The notes below the pieces were generated by a model. It ran no database searches. It saw only the letters and a list, made by a program, of their open reading frames with translations, and was not told the origin of the DNA. Below, in pieces: positions 7,265 through 14,560 of a stretch of DNA of 27,448 nucleotides (positions are counted from its first letter, which is position 1; each line of letters opens with the position of its first letter). The stretch lies in the NCBI GenBank assembly GCA_036390995.1, contig DASWAT010000006.1, positions 1 through 27,448 of the forward strand. The letters are read 5' to 3'. The translations under genes were made by a program, and so were the position numbers. The DNA comes from DASQQQ01 sp036390995. Its GTDB lineage: Bacteria > Actinomycetota > UBA4738 > HRBIN12.

Positions 7265-8887
7265 CTACTGCTTCTTCTTCGCCAGCATCCGATCCCGCTT
7301 GGCCTGCCGGAACGCCTGCCAGCCGGGGATGCCGACCACCCCGCCGCCCGCGTGCGTGGCCGACGAGCCGTGGTAGAGGCCGCGGATCGGGGTGCGGTAG
7401 TCCGCGTAACCGGGCGCCGGCCGCATGTGGAAGAGCTGGTCGACCGACAGCTCGCCGTGGAAGATGTTCCCGCCGATCAGACCGAGGTCCTGCTCCATGT
7501 CGTACGGCCCGATGACCTGCCGGGCGATCACCGACTTCTTGAAGTTCGGCGCGAGGTCGTCGTAGATGTCGAAGATGCGGTCCGCGTACTTCTCGAGCTC
7601 GTCACGGTGCGGCTCCTGGTTCCAGTCGTCCGGCACCCACTGCGTGTACATCGAGAAGAAGTGCACCCCCTCGGGCATAAGCTCCTTGTCCAGCGTCGTC
7701 GGGATCACGCCGTCGACGAACGGGCGCGCCGAGGCCACCCGCCCCATGTGGGCGTCCTGGAACGCCTCCTCCGCGTACTGGGGGGAGAAGCAGAGCTCGA
7801 CCGACCCGGTGTGGTGGTCCTGCATCTCCTTCCCCGGGTCGGCCTTGAAGTCGGGGAGCTCGCTGATCGCGACGTTGATCTTCACCACCCCCGAGCGCGT
7901 CTTCCATCGCTCGATGTCCCATACGAACGTGGGCGGCAGGTCGTTGCGATCGATCAGCTCGAGGAACGCGATCTTCGGGTGGACGGTGGTGACGCCGATC
8001 GGAGCGCGGATCTCCTCGCCGTCCTCGAGAGCCACGCCGGCGAACCTCCCATCGTGGGTGAGGATCTTCTTCACCCGGGCGCCCGTGCGGATCTCGGCGC
8101 CGAAGGACTCTGCAGCACGCCGGCACGAGGCCGAGACCGCGCCCATGCCGCCCTGCTGGTAGCCCCAGCTGCCAAGGTGGCCGTCGCCGACGTCGCCGAT
8201 CGAGTGGTGGAGCATGACGTAGGCCGTCCCGGGCTCGTCGGGTCCCGCCCACGTTCCGATCACGCCGTTCACGGCCAGCATGCCCTTGATCGGGTCGGAT
8301 TCGAACCAGTCGTTCAGCAGGTCCGTCACGCTCATCGTGAACAGCCGGGTGACGTCCCCCACGCCGCGGACCCCGAGCTTGCGCGCCTTCCACGCGGTCT
8401 GAACCGTGTCGAGGACGTCCATCGGCTTCATCGAGCCGACCTTCGGGGGCACCTTGAGCAGCAGCGGACCCATGACGTCGGCCACGTTCTGCAGCCACGC
8501 CTCCCACCTCGGCATGGTCTCGGCGTCCTTCTTCGAGAACCGCGCGATGGAGTCGTAGCTCTTCGCGGCGTCGTCGGCGTAGACCTTGATCGACGTGCCG
8601 TCGGGGAACGCCTGGTAGTACGGGCCGAACGGCACGACGTTGTACCCGTGCCGCTCCAGCTGCAGCTCACGGATGATCGTGGGCGGCATGAGGCTCATCA
8701 CGTACGAGTAGGTCGAGACCTTGAAGTCGGGGTGCTCGGGCCAGGGCGAGCTGGTGTCGGCGGCGCCGCCGGTCCTCTCACGGCCTTCCAGGATCAGCGT
8801 GCGGGCGCCGGCCCTCGCGAAGAAGGCGCCGCTGATCAGCCCGTTGTGCCCGCCACCGATCACGATGGCGTCGTAGACGTTCGCCAT
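7265..8887 (-). CDS. FAD-dependent oxidoreductase, phytoene dehydrogenase / PYROXD2-like
   Basis: The 540-residue product begins with the FAD-binding dinucleotide fold DAIVIGGGHNGL (GGGHNG at about 10-15) and an acidic strand end LILEGRERTGGAADT. It ends with GLYHGSSATHAGGGVVGIPGWQA, the C-terminal FAD contact typical of the phytoene-desaturase/PYROXD2 group. Such enzymes are soluble or membrane-associated flavin oxidoreductases; carotenoid work is not implied, because no carotenoid genes are near and many members act in unassigned catabolic clusters. ATG 8887 is chosen because AAGGAG precedes it by 7 nt; upstream extension would run into the promoter and operator. First gene of an operon with the acyl-CoA synthetase, divergent from the TetR gene and behind the inverted repeat at 8938-8953. 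Confidence 0.85.
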   Translation of the reverse strand: MANVYDAIVIGGGHNGLISGAFFARAGARTLILEGRERTGGAADTSSPWPEHPDFKVSTYSYVMSLMPPTIIRELQLERHGYNVVPFGPYYQAFPDGTSIKVYADDAAKSYDSIARFSKKDAETMPRWEAWLQNVADVMGPLLLKVPPKVGSMKPMDVLDTVQTAWKARKLGVRGVGDVTRLFTMSVTDLLNDWFESDPIKGMLAVNGVIGTWAGPDEPGTAYVMLHHSIGDVGDGHLGSWGYQQGGMGAVSASCRRAAESFGAEIRTGARVKKILTHDGRFAGVALEDGEEIRAPIGVTTVHPKIAFLELIDRNDLPPTFVWDIERWKTRSGVVKINVAISELPDFKADPGKEMQDHHTGSVELCFSPQYAEEAFQDAHMGRVASARPFVDGVIPTTLDKELMPEGVHFFSMYTQWVPDDWNQEPHRDELEKYADRIFDIYDDLAPNFKKSVIARQVIGPYDMEQDLGLIGGNIFHGELSVDQLFHMRPAPGYADYRTPIRGLYHGSSATHAGGGVVGIPGWQAFRQAKRDRMLAKKKQ

Positions 8888-8923
8888 TGGAGGTCTCCTT
8901 GGCTCGGTCGCTCGAACGCAGGC

Positions 8924-8953
8924 ATCATGCCGCAGGTTTGAACGGCGGGTCAA
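8924..8953 (-). promoter_or_regulatory. Candidate promoter and operator of the FAD oxidoreductase / acyl-CoA synthetase operon
   Basis: On the plus strand 8938-8953 reads TTGAAC-GGCG-GGTCAA, 11 of 12 arm positions of the repeat TTGAAC-N4-GTTCAA. Read leftward it also supplies a TTGACC -35 element, with a CATGAT -10 at 8929-8924 and an 18-nt gap. This puts the transcript start near 8917, about 30 nt before the ATG at 8887. The operator would cover the -35. Seen directly: the repeat and hexamers. Inferred: binding by the adjacent TetR protein. Confidence 0.6.
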
Positions 8954-8977
8954 GCCGTGGAAGGGTGTTGCATCGAG

Positions 8978-9024
8978 TTGACACCGCTGCTCAGGCAGGT
9001 ACAGTTCCCTGAATCGGTGTTCAA
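8978..9024 (+). promoter_or_regulatory. Candidate promoter and autoregulatory operator of the TetR gene
   Basis: A perfect -35 TTGACA lies at 8978-8983 and TACAGT at 9000-9005, 16 nt apart. The inverted repeat CTGAAT-CGGT-GTTCAA at 9009-9024 (10 of 12 arm positions of the window's repeat) lies just downstream, across the expected transcript start. Binding there would block the promoter, as is usual for autoregulated TetR genes. Together with 8938-8953 this makes two operators in one divergent region of 200 bp. Confidence 0.6.
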
Positions 9025-9087
9025 GACAGGACCCGGAGCGGCCCGAGACTGTCCGTCGTTCAACGCCCGCAGCCGCCGGAGGCCACG

Positions 9088-9717
9088 ATGAGCAGCCCTC
9101 GCCCCAGGGGAACCAAGGATCGACACCACGAGATCCTCGACGCCGCCGCCCGCGTCATCACCGAGCGCGGCCTGGCCGATACCCGGATCTCCGACGTGGC
9201 CGAGGCCGCCGGGGTCTCCCCCGGCCTGATCCTGTACTACTTCGAGTCCAAGGACCGTCTCCTGTCGGAGGCCCTCACCTACGCGAACGACCAGTTCTAC
9301 CTGCGCATGTCCCGCGAGATCCGCCGGATCTCCAGCGCCCGGGAGCAGCTCCGGCGGCTCGTCGACCTGTCGGTGCCGGGGTACCTGGCCGAGTACGGCA
9401 AGCTCGACGAGTGGGCCCTGTGGATCGAGGTATGGGTGCGTGCCCTCCGCGACCCTCAGATGGCGAAGGACCGCGAGCTCCTGGACCAGCGGTGGCGCCA
9501 GTCGATCGCCGACATCGTGCGCGCCGGGCAGGCCTCGGGTGAGTTCGCCGCGGGGGACGCGGATGAGCTCGCGCTGCGGCTCGGCTCGCTCATCGACGGG
9601 CTGGCCATCCAGGTTGCCATGAACGACAGCCAGGTCACGCCCGAGCGCATGCACCGGGCGTGCATGGAGGTCGCCGCGAACCTGATCGGTTTCGAGCTGG
9701 AGCCGGCCTCGGCCTGA
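9088..9717 (+). CDS. TetR family transcriptional regulator, BetI-like
   Basis: The 209-residue product has an N-terminal TetR helix-turn-helix (about 15-60; TRISDVAEAAGVSPGLILYYF) and a C-terminal ligand and dimer domain whose look (YLAEYGKLDEWALWIEVWVRALRDP; a late LGSLIDGLAIQVAM helix) matches the BetI C-terminal type. ATG 9088 is fixed by GGAGG at 9078-9082. BetI proteins repress choline/glycine-betaine genes in proteobacteria; here the ligand is unknown. The gene is divergent from the FAD oxidoreductase operon and converges on the acyl-CoA dehydrogenase. Copies of a 16-bp inverted repeat in front of it, in front of both neighbours and in front of the Pot importer make it the likely regulator of the whole cluster. 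That is inference from site distribution; it is the only regulator gene in the window. Confidence 0.92.
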   Translation: MSSPRPRGTKDRHHEILDAAARVITERGLADTRISDVAEAAGVSPGLILYYFESKDRLLSEALTYANDQFYLRMSREIRRISSAREQLRRLVDLSVPGYLAEYGKLDEWALWIEVWVRALRDPQMAKDRELLDQRWRQSIADIVRAGQASGEFAAGDADELALRLGSLIDGLAIQVAMNDSQVTPERMHRACMEVAANLIGFELEPASA

Positions 9718-9840
9718 CCGGCTCCGACAGCGCCCCGCGAACCGCTCCACGTCCGGGAGGTGCTCCTCGGGGATCCGGGCGAGGCGGCCTGGAACTCCGC
9801 CCAGACCTCGGCTTCGATCCGCGTGCCCGTCTTCGGTCGC

Positions 9841-11013
9841 TCATCCGGCCAGGACCTCGGCGCCGCGCTTCGACAGCTGGCTCGCGATGATGTTGCGCTG
9901 GATCTCCGACGTCCCCTCCCAGATCCGATCGACCCGCACCTCGCGGTAGAACCGCTCGGCCACGTTCTCGCGCATGTACCCTCGCCCGCCGAAGATCTGC
10001 ACGGCCCGGTCGGCCACGCGGTTCGCCATCTCGCTCGCGTAGAGCTTCACCATCGAGCAGTGGGCGTGCTGGATCTTCACGTCGGCGCCGGCGTCGATCT
10101 CGTGCGCGAGCCGGTACGTCATGAGGCGCGCGGCCCACAGCTCCGTCACCGAGTCGGCCAGCATGTGCTGGATCGCCTGGAACTCGATGATCGGCTGACC
10201 GAACTGCACGCGCTCCTTCGCGAACGCCGTAGCCTCGTCGATCAGCCGCTCAGCCACGCCGCAGCATCGCGCCGCGATCATCAGCCGCTCGTACCGGAAC
10301 CACGCGTACGTGAAGTCCATGCCACCGCCCTCGTCGCCGATCAGGTTGGCCGCCCGGACGTGCACGTCCTCGAACGCGACCACCGCGTGGTGATGGGCGA
10401 ACGTGTGCGAGTACGCAGGCGTGCGGACCACGCGGACGCCCGGCGAGGGCAGGTCCACGATGAACAGCGCGTGCTCGCCGGTGTGCGGTCCCTCGGTGAG
10501 GCGAGCCTGGAAGATCGCCAGCTGCGCCTTGTTGAAAGAGGTCACATGCCACTTCACGCCGTTCAGGACGTACCCGTCGCCCTCGCGCCGCGCGGTGGCC
10601 TCGATCGCGTCGACGTCGGACCCGGCACCCGGCTCGGTGATCGCGTAGCACTCGGCCTTCTCGCCGCGGACGATCGGCTTCAGGTACCGATCGACCTGAT
10701 CGTCGGTGAACACACCGATCGCCCACTCCGGTCCCGTGTGCAACACCCAACCGAGCGCGTTCGTGGCCCGGCCGATCTGCTCGGAGACCAGGACCTGCTG
10801 GAACATGGTGAGGCCGTCGCCCCCGAGCTCCCTGGGCATGTTGATCGACGACAGGCCGAGCTCCTTCAGGCGCCGCTGCTGCTGCTCGATCAGCTCGCCG
10901 GGGAGCTCACCGTCGTGCATCTCGGCTTCGACCTCGTGGGGGATCAGCTCCTCGTCGACGAACGCGCGCGCCCTGTCCCGTATCGCCCGGTCTTCGTCGC
11001 TCATGGGATACAT
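9841..11013 (-). CDS. Acyl-CoA dehydrogenase family protein
   Basis: The 390-residue product is a complete FAD acyl-CoA dehydrogenase: AITEPGAGSD, VKWHVTSFNKA, FAKERVQFGQPIIEFQAIQHML, AVQIFGGRGYMRENVAERFYRE and IWEGTSEIQRNIIA, with Glu366 of WEGTS at the catalytic-base position. ATG 11013 is chosen because GGAGGTG precedes it by 5 nt; an upstream extension would run through the operator. It is a paralogue of the enzyme at 240-1415. The promoter holds the inverted repeat at 11047-11062, so it is probably co-regulated with the FAD oxidoreductase, crotonase and Pot genes. In that setting it would dehydrogenate the CoA thioester made by one of the two acyl-CoA synthetases. Between its end and the TetR stop (9718-9840) I see no gene. 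Confidence 0.92.
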   Translation of the reverse strand: MYPMSDEDRAIRDRARAFVDEELIPHEVEAEMHDGELPGELIEQQQRRLKELGLSSINMPRELGGDGLTMFQQVLVSEQIGRATNALGWVLHTGPEWAIGVFTDDQVDRYLKPIVRGEKAECYAITEPGAGSDVDAIEATARREGDGYVLNGVKWHVTSFNKAQLAIFQARLTEGPHTGEHALFIVDLPSPGVRVVRTPAYSHTFAHHHAVVAFEDVHVRAANLIGDEGGGMDFTYAWFRYERLMIAARCCGVAERLIDEATAFAKERVQFGQPIIEFQAIQHMLADSVTELWAARLMTYRLAHEIDAGADVKIQHAHCSMVKLYASEMANRVADRAVQIFGGRGYMRENVAERFYREVRVDRIWEGTSEIQRNIIASQLSKRGAEVLAG

Positions 11014-11031
11014 GGGTTCACCTCCGCGCGG

Positions 11032-11062
11032 AGCATAGCGCGGGAGCTGAACCACCGTTCAA
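11032..11062 (-). promoter_or_regulatory. Candidate promoter and operator of the acyl-CoA dehydrogenase gene
   Basis: The plus strand at 11047-11062 reads CTGAAC-CACC-GTTCAA, 11 of 12 arm positions of the window's repeat, with a perfect TGAAC/GTTCA core. Read leftward, TTGAAC works as a -35 and TATGCT (11037-11032) as the -10, with exactly 9 nt between repeat and -10. The crotonase promoter at 18818-18848 has the same arrangement. The transcript start would fall about 12 nt before the ribosome site. Confidence 0.62.
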
Positions 11063-11080
11063 GCCAGCTTCGGAGGCGCG

Positions 11081-11092
11081 TTGACAGGTCAA
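11081..11092. repeat. Short palindrome TTGAC-AG-GTCAA
   Basis: A perfect 5+5 inverted repeat with a 2-nt centre lies 18 bp from the operator at 11047-11062 in the divergent region between the acyl-CoA dehydrogenase and YjbR-like genes. It resembles the operator arms but has a shorter spacer. It could be an auxiliary regulator site or a fortuitous -35 TTGACA for the rightward genes. No matching -10 is clear. Confidence 0.3.
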
Positions 11093-11240
11093 GGTGGTGG
11101 GCGGAGGCTTCTGGGCGGCCTGCGCCGTGGGCCGAGCGACGCATGGTGGGGATCGCATCTGGTACCGGGGAGCCGCCGAGCCACGCCAGGGTGGCGTTCC
11201 CCGTTCCCTGGGTCGCGTTCGCGGCGGCGGGGCGATCGTG

Positions 11241-11591
11241 ATGCGCTCCTCGACCGTGAGGAAGCTCTGCCTCGCGCTCCCCGAGGCCGAGGAGCGCGAG
11301 ACCTGGGACACGGCGACCTTCCGGGTCCGCAACAAGATCTTCGTGATGTTCTCCGAGGGCGAGCGGGAAGCGTGGATCAAGGCGACTTCCGACGAGCAGC
11401 AGGCGTTGATCGCGATGGAGCCGGAGGCCTTCTTCTTCCCACCGTACGTGGGCCCGAGCGGCTGGATCGGCGTCCGCATCGCGAAGGCGGATCGCGGCGA
11501 GGTGGCCGACCTGGTCACCGAGGCCTGGCGCCTGACGGCGCCGAAGCGACTGGTGAGGGCGTTCGACGAGGACCACCCAGTGCAGGCATGA
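11241..11591 (+). CDS. MmcQ/YjbR family protein
   Basis: The 116-residue product matches the small MmcQ/YjbR fold: LCLALPEAEERETWDTATFRVRNKIFVMF at the N-terminus, a central FFFPPYVGPSGWIGVRI and a C-terminal LVTEAWRLTAPKRLVRAF. Members have a CyaY-like or double-wing fold and are often listed as DNA-binding or stress-related, but no general biochemical role is settled. ATG 11241 starts the conserved part; the ribosome site (GGGGCG) is weak and GTG 11238 is directly before it. It lies 70 bp ahead of the tryptophanyl-tRNA synthetase gene on the same strand and may be cotranscribed. Confidence 0.8.
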   Translation: MRSSTVRKLCLALPEAEERETWDTATFRVRNKIFVMFSEGEREAWIKATSDEQQALIAMEPEAFFFPPYVGPSGWIGVRIAKADRGEVADLVTEAWRLTAPKRLVRAFDEDHPVQA

Positions 11592-11661
11592 GGCCGAGGG
11601 GCGCTTCTGCCGCACCATCCACACGGCCATCGCCCCGCGCATTCGCTACCCTGCAGGCACC

Positions 11662-12651
11662 ATGCGGATCTTCTCCGGCATCCAACCGACTGGGCGCAAG
11701 CACCTCGGGAACTACCTCGGGGCCATCCGCAACTACGTCGTGCTCCAGGACGTGGGCGAGGCCGTCTACTGCATCGTCGACCTGCACGCCATCACGGTGG
11801 AGTACGACCCGACCACGCTGCCCGAAGTACTCATGGACACGGCAGCGATCCTGCTGGCGGCCGGCCTGGAGCCGGACCGCTGCATCCTGTTCCGGCAATC
11901 CGACATCCAGGAGCACGCCGAGCTCTGCTGGATGCTGGCCTCCGTCACGGCCTACGGGGAGCTCTCCCGGATGCACCAGTTCAAGGAGAAGTCCGAGTAC
12001 CAGCGGGCGTTCATCTCGGCCGGCCTGCTCTTCTACCCGGTGCTCCAGGCCGCCGACATCCTGGCGTACCGGACCGACGAGGTCCCGGTCGGCGAGGATC
12101 AGAAGCAGCACCTCGAGCTCTCGCGGAACATCGCCGAGCGCTTCAACTCGCGCTACGGCGAGACCTTCGTGGTCCCGAAGCATCGCATCCCCGACGTGGC
12201 TGCGCGCGTCATGGACCTCCAGACGCCCGACAAGAAGATGTCCACCACCGGCGGCACCGAGCAGGGCACCGTCTACGTCCTGGACGAGCCCGACGCGATC
12301 CGGCGCAAGTTCATGTCTGCGGTCACCGACACCGGCCGCGAGATCGTCCGGGCTCCGGACAAGCCCGGCATCTCGAACCTCGTGGAGATCATGGCCGCCG
12401 CCCGCGGCGTGACACCCGAGCAGATCGAGAAGGAGTACGCGGACGCACCCGGCTACGCCGTCTTCAAGCAGGACGTGGGCGAAGCCGTGGTTGAGCTCCT
12501 GGCCCCCGTGCGCGAGCGGTACGGCCCCATCCGGGGGGATGAAGCCGCCCTCGCGCGAGTCCTGCGCGAGGGCGCCGGCAATGCCCGCGCCATCGCCGCC
12601 GACACCCTGCACACGGTCCGAGCCCGCATGGGCCTCGGCGGTCCCGCGTAG
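11662..12651 (+). CDS. trpS: Tryptophanyl-tRNA synthetase (class I)
   Basis: The 329-residue product charges tRNA-Trp with tryptophan in the cytoplasm. It has bacterial TrpRS length and signatures: SGIQPTGRKHLGNYLGAI with the HIGH-type HLGN at 14-17, the Trp-pocket segment FYPVLQAADILAY (124-136), PVGEDQKQHLELSRNIAERFN, and the second ATP loop at 192-196. That loop reads KMSTT, not the textbook KMSKS, and is followed by GGTEQGTVYVLDEP; the second loop lysine is therefore replaced. The substitution sits in an intact, well-conserved frame, so it looks like a clade feature and not damage. Convergent with the small membrane-protein genes that end at 12671. Confidence 0.96.
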   Translation: MRIFSGIQPTGRKHLGNYLGAIRNYVVLQDVGEAVYCIVDLHAITVEYDPTTLPEVLMDTAAILLAAGLEPDRCILFRQSDIQEHAELCWMLASVTAYGELSRMHQFKEKSEYQRAFISAGLLFYPVLQAADILAYRTDEVPVGEDQKQHLELSRNIAERFNSRYGETFVVPKHRIPDVAARVMDLQTPDKKMSTTGGTEQGTVYVLDEPDAIRRKFMSAVTDTGREIVRAPDKPGISNLVEIMAAARGVTPEQIEKEYADAPGYAVFKQDVGEAVVELLAPVRERYGPIRGDEAALARVLREGAGNARAIAADTLHTVRARMGLGGPA

Positions 12652-12670
12652 CTGCGGCCTTCTCCGGTCG

Positions 12671-13039
12671 TTACTCCGCCGGCGCGAAGAGCTGGAAGAA
12701 CGTCGGGAAGGTCAGCACGAATCCTGCGGCCAGCAGGATCGCGGTCCACGTGAACACCATCTTCGGGCTCGGGTCCTTGCCTCGCATCACGGCTTGGAGG
12801 ATCGCCCAGGCCACCACGAAGGCGGCCGCGGCGAGGATCGTCTTGCCCATCAGGGGGCCGACCGACTTCGACCACTCGAGGGCGGATGCGATCCCGTCAC
12901 TCGCCTCCGCCAGCGTCGTGAGGATGCCGAGGACGAGCGCGCCGATCCCAGCCGCAAGGAACACCGCGGCGACGGGACCGAAAGGCTTGTCTCCTCCAAG
13001 GGAGGACGGCTCGGAACCCGGCTGATCCGTCATCGTCAT
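12671..13039 (-). CDS. Small membrane protein, three predicted transmembrane helices
   Basis: The 122-residue product has a polar N-terminal 20 residues and three hydrophobic spans at about 22-43, 64-84 and 94-113, with the loop ALEWSKSVGPLMG and the charged turn MRGKDPSPK between them. I do not recognise the family. ATG 13039 is supported by AGGAAGGGAG upstream. It starts 15 nt after the stop of the four-helix membrane-protein gene and is surely in the same operon, which suggests that the two proteins form a complex. Nothing catalytic is visible. Confidence 0.72.
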   Translation of the reverse strand: MTMTDQPGSEPSSLGGDKPFGPVAAVFLAAGIGALVLGILTTLAEASDGIASALEWSKSVGPLMGKTILAAAAFVVAWAILQAVMRGKDPSPKMVFTWTAILLAAGFVLTFPTFFQLFAPAE

Positions 13040-13054
13040 CGCCTGCTCCCTTCC

Positions 13055-13567
13055 TCAGCCGACCGGGGCGGCCTTCGTGATGAACGCCCCGAACGCGCCG
13101 GCCACTCCGGCGACGACGAACGCCACCGCGAAGAACGCCATCAGGGCCTTCCGAACGCCTTGATGCCTGATCAGCGAGGTCCCGTAGTAGGTCACGGCGA
13201 ACGCGACCGCCGTGGCGATGAGGGGCGCGATCCAGGCGATGTGCTCCTTCCACTCCATGCCGAACTCGTGCCAATCGGCCGTGGAGGGGTTGGCCACGAG
13301 CAGCGACTTCGGGCTGCTCGGCGAAGGATCTCGATACCACGGGTACACGATGTACGTGCCGGTGATCACCGTCAGCCACGCGGCGATGGCCATGCCCCAC
13401 GTCCCGATCTCGAGACGCCGCGTGCGCCGAACGACACCTTCTTCGGTGAGCTCGCCCGATCGGAGGCTGTAGAACTCGGCCAGCCCACCCGCGAATGCGA
13501 GCAGGAACAGAGCGCCGAGCCCCATGCCGTGGATGAATGCCCACCATTCCCTGCCGGTGAGGTGCAT
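13055..13567 (-). CDS. Membrane protein, four predicted transmembrane helices, histidine-containing
   Basis: The 170-residue product has hydrophobic spans at about 9-32, 55-75, 108-128 and 141-163. His13 lies in the first span and His109 at the start of the third, next to the motif ADWHEFGMEWKEHIAW (His100, His109). Such placed histidines would allow haem or metal binding, but that is inference and no known cytochrome signature is seen. The segment TGTYIVYPWYRDPSPSSPK is a likely extracytoplasmic loop. ATG 13567 follows GGAGG by 7 nt. First gene of a two-gene operon with the three-helix protein, behind a good promoter at 13600-13628. Function unknown. Confidence 0.75.
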   Translation of the reverse strand: MHLTGREWWAFIHGMGLGALFLLAFAGGLAEFYSLRSGELTEEGVVRRTRRLEIGTWGMAIAAWLTVITGTYIVYPWYRDPSPSSPKSLLVANPSTADWHEFGMEWKEHIAWIAPLIATAVAFAVTYYGTSLIRHQGVRKALMAFFAVAFVVAGVAGAFGAFITKAAPVG

Positions 13568-13599
13568 CGGCCGACCTCCCTCCCCCGAGCCGTTCGCTA

Positions 13600-13628
13600 T
13601 GTCTACTCCGGACGCCGGAGGCGTGCAA
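13600..13628 (-). promoter_or_regulatory. Candidate promoter of the membrane-protein operon with an inverted repeat in the spacer
   Basis: Read leftward, TTGCAC (13628-13623) and TAGACA (13605-13600) are 17 nt apart, giving a transcript start about 25 nt before the ATG at 13567. The spacer contains a 6+6 inverted repeat CTCCGG-N3-CCGGAG (13606-13620). It could be an operator, or a hairpin ending transcription from the methyltransferase operon upstream; no T-run follows. Confidence 0.45.
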
Positions 13629-13700
13629 ACCGGCGGGACCCTGCCCCGGTGCCCGGACGAGGTGCGGTCGATGAGGGGAAGACGATCCGGACCTCCTCGT

Positions 13701-14549
13701 TCAGAGCCGGTCCCGGGACCGGCCGATCCACGTGCCGCAAGCGCGGTCGTGGCCCATGAGGACGTCGGCCGCCATGACGCCCCGCCGGACCTCCTCGTGC
13801 AGCGGGCTCGTGATCGCCGAGGTCAGACCGCTCGCGATGGCCATCGCCAGGAAAGCGCCGTTCAGCGCGTGCCGGTTCGGCAAGCCGAACGAGATGTTCG
13901 ACGCCCCGCAGGTGGTGTTCACGCCGAGCTCGTCGTGGAGCCGTCGCAGGAGCGCGAAGACCTGTCGTCCGGCACTCGCCACTGCCCCTACCGGCATCAC
14001 GAGCGGGTCGACCACCACGTCCTCGCGAGGGATCCCGTGGTCCGCGGCCCGCTCCACGATCTTCCTCGCCACCGCGAAGCGCACGCCGGGGTCCTCGGAG
14101 ATCCCGGTCTCGTCGTTCGTGATGGCCACGACCGCGGCGCCGTGCTTCGCCACGAGCGGGAGTACCCGCTCGAGCCGTTGGTCCTCTCCGGTCACCGAGT
14201 TCACGAGGGCCTTCCCACGGTACGCGGACAGGCCGGCCTCGAGGGCCTCGACGACCGAGGAGTCGATCGACAACGGCACGTCGGTGAGCGATTGCACGAG
14301 CTCGACCGTCTGCGCGAGGATGGCAGGCTCGTCGGCCAGCGGGATGCCGGCGTTCACGTCGAGCATGTGCGCGCCCGCCTCGAGCTGCGCGTGGACGTCG
14401 GCGACGACCGTGCAGAACTCGCCCGCCGCCATCTCGGCCGCCAGCATCTTCCGGCCCGTGGGGTTGATCCGCTCTCCGATGATCACGAACGGACGTTCGA
14501 ACCCGATCGCGACCTCGCGCGTCGCCGAACTCAACACGGTGTCGGTCAC
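13701..14549 (-). CDS. Methyltetrahydrofolate:corrinoid methyltransferase-like (AcsE/MeTr, pterin-binding family)
   Basis: The 282-residue product is a single TIM-barrel pterin-binding domain close in length to the acetogen MeTr. Visible motifs are IGERINPTG (24-32), LDVNAG (63-68), SIDSS with Asp96, NSVTGED with Asn117, VDPLVMP with Asp181 and SNISFGLPNR with Asn218. Spacings Asp96-Asn117 and Asn117-Asp181 equal those I recall for MeTr residues 75-96 and 96-160, the folate-contact residues. The known role is methyl transfer between methyl-H4folate and a corrinoid protein. No corrinoid protein or Wood-Ljungdahl gene is in the window. GTG 14549 follows AGGAGG by 7 nt and lies 11 nt after the mini-dimethylglycine-dehydrogenase gene, so it is operonic with it. 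It is probably the one-carbon arm of this pathway. Confidence 0.85.
   Translation of the reverse strand: MTDTVLSSATREVAIGFERPFVIIGERINPTGRKMLAAEMAAGEFCTVVADVHAQLEAGAHMLDVNAGIPLADEPAILAQTVELVQSLTDVPLSIDSSVVEALEAGLSAYRGKALVNSVTGEDQRLERVLPLVAKHGAAVVAITNDETGISEDPGVRFAVARKIVERAADHGIPREDVVVDPLVMPVGAVASAGRQVFALLRRLHDELGVNTTCGASNISFGLPNRHALNGAFLAMAIASGLTSAITSPLHEEVRRGVMAADVLMGHDRACGTWIGRSRDRL
13706..13723. terminator. 18-bp perfect palindrome at the 3' end of the methyltransferase gene
   Basis: GCCGGTCCC-GGGACCGGC is self-complementary over 18 bases and ends 3 nt before the stop codon of the methyltransferase gene. In the transcript it could fold as a GC hairpin and help end transcription, but it lies inside the coding region and has no U-tract. 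Chance in GC-rich sequence is also possible. Confidence 0.3.
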
Positions 14550-14560
14550 GTCAGCGCCTC

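Noticed and set aside
3711..7376. Open frame of over 1,200 codons on the plus strand
   Set aside because: Overlaps the phosphoesterase in another frame and lies antisense to the acyl-CoA synthetase; Arg/His/Gly-rich with no motif.
7265..8887. Carotenoid biosynthesis gene (crtI)
   Set aside because: The protein has only the general phytoene-dehydrogenase fold; no phytoene synthase or other carotenoid gene is near, and it shares an operon with an acyl-CoA synthetase.
7223..8941. Open frame of about 570 codons opposite the FAD oxidoreductase
   Set aside because: Val/Arg/His-rich shadow of the conserved flavoenzyme gene.
9718..9840. Possible small gene or gene remnant downstream of the acyl-CoA dehydrogenase (minus strand reads TRIEAEVWAEFQAA)
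   Set aside because: No start with a ribosome site and the frame soon breaks; too short to support.
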